64,000 nt of DNA from Albugo candida (lineage: Eukaryota > Oomycota > Peronosporomycetes > Albuginales). The stretch is taken from assembly GCA_040437565.1 (NCBI GenBank), contig JBDOQK010000083.1, positions 1-64,000 of the forward strand, given 5' to 3'. Below, one piece after another: positions 43,481-51,503 of this stretch (the first letter of the stretch is position 1; each line of letters begins with the position of its first letter). The notes beneath the pieces were generated by a model, which was given only the letters and a program-made list of their open reading frames with translations, was not told the origin of the DNA and made no database searches. The position numbers and the translations under genes are program-made.

Positions 43481-44502
43481 ATTTGTTGCGAGTGAATTTG
43501 AAAATAATCTTCATTCCATCGGCATTGCACTCCGCAAAGATTTGGTAATGTTGATGAAATTTTATGAGTGTAATCGAGTGTTGAGGTGGCAGTGAGCATT
43601 GGAACGGATATGGTTGTTATTGTAGAAGCTTTGAGTCATAAAGAAGTCATTTCACAAAGCTTTTACCTTTTACGGATAAGTTCCATCGCTGTATGACGTC
43701 AGTTTACGTTGCGAAACACTATGGAATACTCAGCTTTACGTCATAGAGGTGTGATATCATCTATTTTTTCTATCAGTGAATAGGAACCCCCGTACTATGA
43801 CATCAGTATACGTGGCGATATTCACAGAATTGAACTAAACGCGTAAAACGATTCAAACTCTTTTCATTATTTCCAAAATCAGGAAAAATGGTTCGAGATG
43901 GTGTCCATGGACGCATCTCATTTGAGCTGTCGTCTTTGCTTCTTCGATTCTTTGCATCGCCTGATTTAACACACTCATACGCAGGATTAGAGTTATATTC
44001 TTACTTCAAATTAGGGCTGCTCTAGGATTTCTTCAGTTTGAATTGAAAATCTCGGTAATGTGCTCTTTGCGAGATACTAGAAGCTATTCAATGACAGGTA
44101 GTGGTGCTATTTCAACTGCATACAGTATGTCAAGGTCAGAAGCCATTACTACACGCCAATACATGAGTGGATGCATCACAAATGTGTATACCAATGAGAT
44201 GTTGTCCATAAATGCAATCATTCTTCAATGGCTATCCACGATTTTCAAAAAGTGAGTAGCTTAATTGATGGACTTCTAGATTTAAAAGACACTATGGTGA
44301 CTATGAAGATTGCGAGAAGACGAGATGGAGACTGCGGTCGAATACATGTGGAAGACGAAGAGTATGATGTTTAAATTGATGAATTGCTACATGATGTAAT
44401 CAAAAAGAAGCATTATCGAATTGCGCTATAGCATGGACTTTGTGTGGAAATATAATACTTGTGGGGATCCAGTCACTCCACCTATGGAATTTGCGTCGAA
44501 AA
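43481..44502. other. Spacer with duplicated promoter pieces
   Basis: The first ~220 bp are the family promoter block. A second partial promoter piece lies at about 43730-43830. Further on, short stretches near 44300-44460 resemble the 3' flanks of the other units (e.g. GGAAATATAATACTTG). No intact gene. Confidence 0.5.
43694..43716 (-). promoter_or_regulatory. TGACGTCA-type element upstream of copy 3
   Basis: TGACGTCAGTTTACGTTGCG lies 214 bp upstream of the copy 3 start. A further variant, TGACATCAGTATACGTGGCG, lies at 43798 in a second partial promoter copy. Confidence 0.5.
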
Positions 44503-44913
44503 CTACTGTCCCTGATTTCCTTGATTCTTGCTTTTTTTCTCTTTTTCTCTTCTTTCTCTTTCTTCTCGTTCTCTTTTTTCTCTTTCTCTTTTCTCCTTCT
44601 TTTTTTTCTCATGTTCTTTATGCTTCTGTTTCCTTCGTTTTGCTTCTTCTTGCTCACTCTCTTTGTTCTGTTCCCCTTGGTTTCCCTTTCCACCATTGCC
44701 ACTGTCCGGTTCGTCATCATCATCACATTTCAAGTATCGCCGAACCTGAGGGATGGGTTTTGTATTCGGATCGCCACCATTACTTCCTTTGGCTGTGTCC
44801 GCCGGCTTAAGGAATCTTAAGGATGTTGCCAACTCTCTCTCTGGAAGCTCCTCACATGAGTTTTGACTCACGCAGAATGAGGTTATGAGATATGCGATCT
44901 TTGTTACTCTCAT
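44503..44913 (-). CDS. Secreted Lys/Glu-rich effector-like protein (copy 4)
   Basis: A single exon, 136 residues. The signal peptide is MRVTKIAYLITSFCVSQNSC and the leader EELPERELATSLRFLKP, in which the RKL of the other copies is changed to LKP. The tail begins NGGDPNTKP (as NGGDPKENP in copy 1), passes through CDDDDEPD and ends in a ~60-residue Lys/Arg/Glu run (KREREKREREERERREKEK) that should form a charged single helix. The mixture links the acid tail type of copy 5 and the Lys/Glu type of copy 1. Confidence 0.78.
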   Translation of the reverse strand: MRVTKIAYLITSFCVSQNSCEELPERELATSLRFLKPADTAKGSNGGDPNTKPIPQVRRYLKCDDDDEPDSGNGGKGNQGEQNKESEQEEAKRRKQKHKEHEKKKKEKREREKREREERERREKEKKSKNQGNQGQ

Positions 44914-45765
44914 TGTTGCAGGTTACAGCGAATTTGAAAATGATCATCATTCCAGTGCCATAGTGATTGGAAAGAAGTCTTTATGTAAAAGCACAATAGA
45001 GTGGTCAGGTGTCACTGAGCGATGTCAGTGGGATAGTTTTTTTCAAAGAAAGTTTGTGTCAAATAAGATGGACTCTAGCAATTCCACCAAGCTGTTACTG
45101 TCATTCAGCAACGTGCTATGACGTCAGCATACGTCACAATGTTCTCAGAGAAAGGGTCAAATACACAATCCACTTCATACTTTCTCGATCCCATTTGGAA
45201 TGTGAAAGAACGTATTAGATGTTGTCCGCTATGTGAGCTGTAATTCTCGTTTTAGCATCACCTGACTGACACTCCCACGCGATCACGTTTTCCGCTTGAA
45301 CTAAGCTTACATCAGGATTCTACTATTTGAAATGCCTCGATAATGTNNNNNNNNNNNNNNNNNNNNNNNNNNNNNNNNNNNNNNNNNNNNNNNNNNNNNN
45401 NNNNNNNNNNNNNNNNNNNNNNNNNNNNNNNNNNNNNNNNNNNNNNAGCGATGAGCAAACCGGAATATTGCTAGTTGCATGTCGAATGTCTGTTAGATAG
45501 AGAACAATCTCTAGCGTTTCTGCAAGAGTGATGATCAGGCTGTCGCAAATACCCGAAATCAGCAAATGCGTTTTGCTTATTACAAAAGCGGACACGAATA
45601 AAGTATTAGCATGCCGAGTAAGATTCGCATTCAAGACAGAGCATCACGTCACCACATTGACGAAGCTTTTACAATAAGGAGGATGTCCGCACGGGGCGGA
45701 GGTGTGCTGAAACGCAAACTCAGACTCAAACAATGATCCCGACATTTTGACACAAAACTAGGATT
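44914..45765. other. Promoter of copy 4, true gap, and NAA30 upstream
   Basis: The first ~210 bp are the family promoter block. Gap 45347-45446 has no repeated flanks, so sequence is missing. A minus-strand frame at 45447-45634 (NANLTRHANTLFVSAFVISK..) looks coding-like and runs into the gap; it could be an exon of an unidentified gene or debris. Confidence 0.4.
45119..45141 (-). promoter_or_regulatory. TGACGTCA-type element upstream of copy 4
   Basis: TGACGTCAGCATACGTCAC lies 206 bp upstream of the copy 4 start, in the same register as in copies 1-3. Confidence 0.5.
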
Positions 45766-46314
45766 ATGTGCTGCCACATAAGTTCCAACATGACAAATGG
45801 AAGCAAACGCAAATCAATCGTATTTTCCGCCTACAACGGAGAAACCCAACTTGACGAAATTATGCGATTGATTGAGAAAGATCTATCAGAACCGTACTCA
45901 GTATTCACTTATCGCTACTTCCTATATAATTGGCCAGAATTGTGCGTGTTGGCACACTTGAATGAGAAGTTGATTGGTGCAATTATTTGTCGACAGGAAC
46001 AAAGTGACTCAACAAAGGGCGATTCAGTCTCATGTGCGCCTTCCACTGATAAGAAATCTTCATTCAGAGGATACATTGCAATGTTAGCAGTTGAAAAGCG
46101 ATGTCGGAAGCAAGGAATAGGATCGCGTTTGGTTACAGATGCGATAGAAAAAATGATATCATTTCAATGCGATGAGATCTTTTTGGAGACAGAAGTATCA
46201 AATAAAGGCGCTATTCGATTATATGAGAATCTCGGCTTTGTTCGCGACGAGCGACTCGTTAAATATTATCTGAATGGTGGTGACGCGTACCGCTTGAAGC
46301 TGTGGGTGCACTGA
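45766..46314 (+). CDS. NAA30: N-alpha-acetyltransferase 30 (NatC catalytic subunit)
   Basis: A single exon of 182 residues, or 174 from the second ATG at 45790. The family is recognisable throughout: IMRLIEKDLSEPYSVFTYRY, FLYNWPELCVLA, RGYIAMLAVEKRCRKQGIGS with the acetyl-CoA loop (R/Q-x-x-G-x-G/S), then DEIFLETEVSNKGAIRLYEN, LGFVRDERLVKYYLNGGDAY and RLKLW. NAA30 acetylates N-terminal Met-Leu/Ile/Phe proteins with NAA35 and NAA38. A short insert (residues ~85-105, Ser/Lys-rich) precedes RGYIAML. It is a housekeeping gene between two secreted paralogs. Confidence 0.95.
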   Translation: MCCHISSNMTNGSKRKSIVFSAYNGETQLDEIMRLIEKDLSEPYSVFTYRYFLYNWPELCVLAHLNEKLIGAIICRQEQSDSTKGDSVSCAPSTDKKSSFRGYIAMLAVEKRCRKQGIGSRLVTDAIEKMISFQCDEIFLETEVSNKGAIRLYENLGFVRDERLVKYYLNGGDAYRLKLWVH

Positions 46315-46486
46315 TATGTATCGTTACACGACGATATTTAGCAGAAGCGAAGATAAAAGACTTACTGAATTGTCTTTCAATTGTCATGCATAAATTGATA
46401 ACGTATTGATAGACTATAGAAGAAAGGTAACTTTTCTACAATTTACTATCCACTTTTTCGCATCTTGACTAAAGACGTGGACATTC

Positions 46487-48035
46487 TCAGCGAACGCGCA
46501 CACCCCACTTTGTGAACATATTATCGTCGCTACTACCCTCATCTTCCTCATTGCCATTGCCATCTTTTCCTTCGTCGTATGCATTTCCCTCCTTATCTTT
46601 TGATTCGTCGTATTCATTCTCTTTACCATTTTTTGATTCATTGTTATTCTTTGTGTATTGAGAGTCGCTCTGTGTCTTGGTTTGTGCAGAAGGTGTATCA
46701 TTCTTTTTATTAGCTCCACTACCGGAGGGTGTTGATGGTCCTCCAGTTCCTGAGGGCGTTGGACCACCTGATCCTCCAGTTCCCGAGGGCGTTGGACCGC
46801 CTGATCCTCCAGTTCCCGAGGGTGTTGATGTTGTTGGTCCTCCACTTCCTGAAGGCGTTGGACCACCTGATCCTCCAGTTCCCGAGGGTGTTGGACCNNN
46901 NNNNNNNNNNNNNNNNNNNNNNNNNNNNNNNNNNNNNNNNNNNNNNNNNNNNNNNNNNNNNNNNNNNNNNNNNNNNNNNNNNNNNNNNNNNNNNNNNTGT
47001 TGGTCCTCCACTTCCTGAAGGCGTTGGACCACCTGATCCTCCAGTTCCCGAGGGTGTTGGACCGCCTGATCCTCCAGTTCCCGAGGGCGTTGGACCGCCT
47101 GATCCTCCAGTTCCCGAGGGTGTTGATGTTGTTGATCCTCCACTTCCTGAGGGCGTTGGACCGCCTGATCCTCCACTGTTTTCTTTCTTCTTTTCATAAT
47201 CATCATCTTTCTTATCATGTGTCGGCCTCACTTCCTTCTCATTACCCTCATCATCATCACACTCCAAATCCTCATTTTTGTCCTCCTCATCATCACACTC
47301 CAAATCATCATTTTTGTCCTCCTCATCATCACACTCCAAATCATCATTTTTGTCCTTATCATCATCACATTCTAAATCATCATTTTCGTCCTTATCATCG
47401 TTACACTCCACATCGTCATATTTGTCATCATCCTCATCACACTCGAGATCATTATCCTTATTCTCATCCTCATCACACTCAAGATCATTATCCTTATTCT
47501 CATCCTCATCACACTCAAGATCATCATCATCACATTCNNNNNNNNNNNNNNNNNNNNNNNNNNNNNNNNNNNNNNNNNNNNNNNNNNNNNNNNNNNNNNN
47601 NNNNNNNNNNNNNNNNNNNNNNNNNNNNNNNNNNNNNTCATCCTCATCACACTCGAGATCATTATCCTTATTCTCATCCTCATCACACTCAAGATCATTA
47701 TCCTTATTCTCATCCTCATCACACTCAAGATCATCATCATCACATTCCACATCATTATACTTGTCCTTCTCATCAGGGGATTCCTCTCCGGTCGCTGTCC
47801 CGGTATCACCATTCTTCTTCTTACCTGATTGGCCTTCATTTTTAGTTTTTTCAGCTTCGGTTGCCCATTTGTTATTTTCTTCGTCTTGTAACTTTCTGTG
47901 TTTACCAACATTCTCGCCCTCATCACTGCTTGATAGCTTACGGAGATTGTGATGTTCTGCCAGAGTGTTATCCTCGCATGAGCATTGACTCACACATAAC
48001 GATAAAATGAGTAAAAGGATCGTCGGTATTCGCAT
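46487..48035 (-). CDS. Secreted acidic repeat protein, effector-like (copy 5)
   Basis: Signal peptide MRIPTILLLILSLCVSQCSC, leader with NLRKLSSSDEG and HRKLQDEENN, then a repeat region of DLECDEDENKDN-type units, each with one Cys among Asp/Glu. A second region follows of (S/T)GGSGGPTPSGTGG units, then a polar end (KEGNAYDEGKDGNG). Two gaps (46898-46997, 47538-47637) are flanked by 66-bp and 110-bp repeats. With these collapsed the frame is continuous at about 390 residues, but the true repeat number is unknown. An in-frame ATG four codons upstream (48047) is possible. The HRKLQDEE element is the closest match in the cluster to an RxL..EE translocation motif; this is only a resemblance. It is the most diverged family member. 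Confidence 0.75.
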
Positions 48036-48047
48036 TGCTATAAACAT

Positions 48048-48535
48048 ATCAAAAAAAGAAGTGGTTCCTTGTGCCCTTCACGTAGCAGTTCGAACGTTTG
48101 AGGTGACTCTACTCATAATTGATGATTGTTCAGTAGTGAGAGTACTAGGTGGCAACGAGTATCAAGGGTGAGTGGATTGTCATCAGAGAAATGTTTATGA
48201 CATATAGGAGGAACGTAACCGGACCATCACGTCAGCAGGTTTACTGTACTATACATGGAATGGTGAAACACGTAATAGTTTTGCGGTCGTTGGTATTCGA
48301 AAGTGGACACCTCAGCAGAGCTCGTTGATTGGTAGAAATGTCAAATACGAGGTACACCATCTACACATCAGGTTAGACCACCCGGATGCAATCAGTGCAC
48401 GTTTGAGCAAGCCACTCATTGGCTCACGTTTCGCTGTAGAACTAAATGATTGGCTCACAACTTTATATGTAGAGTTTTGATTGGATATCAAGTCTATATG
48501 TAGAATCCCGATTGGTTTCTTGCAAATGCGCACGT
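48048..48535. other. Intergenic with repeated CCAAT boxes
   Basis: No gene. A weak match to the family promoter element (ATCACGTCAGCAGG) lies near 48228, about 193 bp upstream of copy 5. Five ATTGG pentamers (inverted CCAAT) occur at about 48328-48515, two within a repeated ATTGGCTCAC, just upstream of the PDZ gene. Confidence 0.45.
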
Positions 48536-50116
48536 ATGAGGGTAACGGAGGAAATCAGTGACACATCTAATTCGCAAGTACCCACAGCTGCATGCACTGC
48601 TCAGGATGACATCTCACATATGGAGACGGGTCATGAAACCTCCTCCTCGCCGTGTCGTCTGGGTAGCGCCAACAACGGTACGGTCGACACAGATCGAATT
48701 GCGCAGCACTTTACAAATGTTATCGGACATGATCAGAAACTCTCTGAGGTATAATAACTACCGTTTGTAATACTTGTATTATTTTATCCTCTCGGTACTA
48801 CATTATAGGATATACTGAAGCTCATTCCGTCACCCGGTTTATCAATGCCAATTCCGACCATCAAAGTCTACACATCACATTTTCACAGCTGCCAATGAGC
48901 TCAAACTTCCGTTTTCTCTGTAGTTTACGCCAAATGCGGTCGAAAATGCCGAGACGTCCGCTGAATCAAGCAGTCGCTTTACCTGTATAAATGAAACCCA
49001 GTCCGATGTATACGAATGCGTCATAAGGAAGCAAAACGGATGTATCGGCCTCACATTGGCGTGCGTGGACGATCATGTTCAAATAACGGCCGTAATGGAT
49101 GGAACACCTGCTTCGCGTTGTGGCCTTCGTGTTGGCGACATAGTCGTCGCAGTCTCGGGGCTCCCTGTTTCCGAACTTCAATTCAGCAACATTATCGGGT
49201 ATCTGAAATCGAATGCAAGAAAATCGGTTGTTTTGAAGCTTCGAAGAAACCCATGTGCGTTTTCTTTGTCACCACTTGTCGATCTCTTACTCGTCTATAA
49301 GTCCAAAGCAATAGTCCAACGCTGAACGCCAAACGCCTTCGAAATGGGTCCGTTAAGGAAACCAAATTACAGCCAATCATTGACGGGGAAATGGAACAAG
49401 CGAAAAGCGAAAAAGACATGGAAGAAGACCAATTTGATTGTCAAAATGAGAAGCGATACGTCAAATTATGTCGAAAAGTATTCAAAACTTTGCGTCGAAT
49501 TCGAATGCAACGCGAACTGATGGAAAAGTGTCAAATAGAGGACGCTACGTCGAATCAGACACAAACTTCGATATTAACCACCTTAATTCGGGATAGTCGA
49601 CACGCTGTTTGGGAGCAAGAACGTCTGATTCTAGATATTGTAACTCGATTGCGGAATCAGACTCAGAATGCGGCTCTGTTTGGAATTGGAAACAGGATTT
49701 GTGAAGAAACGTTTTATGGCGTTCGTCAGTGTGTGTTGGATTTACTATTTGAATCAAAGTATCGCAAGGGTGTGTCAGAGGATAGAATGAGCCGATTTGC
49801 CGCAATTCACGCGGACATGGGCAGAGTGGATAATGGGAATGAAGTTACAACCCAATCGGAAGTTTTCAAAGTGGAATTAGATGCTTGTGCGGTTATTTTG
49901 CAGCATGATTTATCAGATCCTAATCTGATTCCGAATCATAAGGAAGAAATGAACGAGTGTAAGGTGTCTATCAGCGACGATGGCTTGGTGTGTATTTATC
50001 ATCGTCTAGACGAAGTATTGCATTTACTCTGGGAGTTTCGATCGACGAAATCACAGTGCGTTATGGAGACACTTCAAGGTGTCACTAAATCTACGTGCTC
50101 TAGAAATGCTACCTGA
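48536..50116 (+). CDS. PDZ-domain protein
   Basis: Four exons: 48536-48748, 48809-48865, 48924-49254, 49302-50116 (introns 60, 58 and 47 nt), 471 residues. The N-terminal ~110 residues are polar. A PDZ domain follows, with IGLTLACVDDHVQITAVMDG as the carboxylate-loop strand and helper strands, then GDIVVAVSGLPVSE and LKSNARKSVVLKLRR. The remaining ~270 residues are helical (KLCRKVFKTLRRIRMQRELM; NRICEETFYGVRQCVLDLLF) and not recognised. The third intron was placed because the PDZ end and the long last ORF join in frame there. The final ~12 residues are doubtful: another frame reads SLNLRALEMLPER up to a GTAAGC donor at 50118, so a further exon or a sequencing slip is possible. Confidence 0.7.
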
Positions 50117-51503
50117 AAGGTAAGCGACTACCACTATTTGCACTCTCGTCCGAGTGGAGCACTTGACGATGTATAATATGCGCGGTCGTTTCATTGGAGT
50201 ATGATAATCACCAATATCACGTGTGGGGGGCACCATACTCAATTCTCTTGATCCTGTATACCTGCGAGTCGTGTAGGCTAAATTACACTGCGTATACTCG
50301 ACTGCGGCACCTGTACACTGATCAGATGAATGAGATTTGCGGATTTCAGATATTAGCTGTGGTAGTTAAATGCACAACCGCTCAAGAGAGTACATCAAGA
50401 GAATCCACATGCTGACCACCAATTGATCGCTCGCAAGTTTGGCAGCTGTCGCGCTCATTTGTTGAATTCTAAATCGTTAGCGCAGCAGCTATATACCCAA
50501 GTCGGCTGTTTTTATCGTAAGGAGTGAGGGTTTGACAGCCGTTGCGTTGGGGCTCTAGATTCGTGATAGAATCGAGCNNNNNNNNNNNNNNNNNNNNNNN
50601 NNNNNNNNNNNNNNNNNNNNNNNNNNNNNNNNNNNNNNNNNNNNNNNNNNNNNNNNNNNNNNNNNNNNNNNNNNNNNGACAGCCGTTGCGTTGGGGCTCT
50701 AGATTCGTGATAGAATCGAGCGTATAGTTTACGTATACGACATTGAGGGCCTGTCACACTTATATAAGTGAAACCAAGCTGTAATCGGGAATAGGCGCAG
50801 GAAAAGAGTTTACTCCCTCAAACCTATAAGCCGACTTGCGTCTCTATCTATTTATTGTTGGAGTAATGTCCTTTTAACAAATGTATTTACTGTAAAGTAG
50901 TAGGAAGCGCCGTGTAACGGTGAAGTCGGGTACTACTGAACACCTGTTTTTATGCAAACATAATTGTGTACCCGATCAAACCCTCTATTTGCAATGCATC
51001 ACGAAAGCTTACGGAACCAGTGAAGACAGACAATGCGTCGAATATCTGAGCGGTATGTGCGTATTTCCTAAGAGTGGATCGAATTCAACATCATCTTTTG
51101 GTTGATTATCGGTCGATTCGTGTTTGCTGCACCAAGTACATGATATCTGCCCCATACGAAAACGTCAATTTTCATCATACGTTTGATTGCAAAGGCAAGC
51201 ATCGATTCGTGCGTGCGTTTTGGTTTCCAACCTTGTGTAAATCTAAGGTCAAGGCGCAAATAAGTGCGGATTGTAATATATAGAAATGAGCAAAGCAATC
51301 GCTTAACATTTTGTAACAATATTTATCGAGAAGTCATAGACCAAAAAAAGTACCGACAGTTCTATCGCTTGCAAAAGTGTTAGTTCGTCGTGTAACAAGC
51401 GAACATAATTCGTGTTAGGGCTCGCTGAAATACATAATCAACCAATCAGCTTATTTCTAAAGCAAACTGCGACGACGTTTCCCTTACCACAACCAAAGAA
51501 AAC
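50117..51503. other. Gene-poor stretch with a gap
   Basis: Gap 50578-50677 is flanked by an exact 44-bp repeat (50534-50577 = 50678-50721). No gene is supported. A Cys-containing open stretch at about 50930-51105 (LCKHNCVPDQTLYLQC, then QCVEYLSGMC) has five spaced Cys and could be a fragment of a secreted protein, but lacks a start and signal peptide. Confidence 0.4.

Noticed and set aside
44421-44820. Phe/Leu/Ser-rich plus-strand ORFs opposite secreted copy 4
   Set aside because: Same antisense effect of an Arg/Lys/Glu-rich gene.
47421-47760. Regularly spaced repeats that might suggest a CRISPR array
   Set aside because: The units are in-frame codon repeats of an acidic protein with no unique spacers; the genome is eukaryotic.
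46677-47952. Long plus-strand ORFs opposite secreted copy 5 (Pro/Val- and Ser/His-rich)
   Set aside because: They are mirror frames of short tandem repeats, which stay open on both strands. They lack a start context, and the minus strand has the signal peptide.
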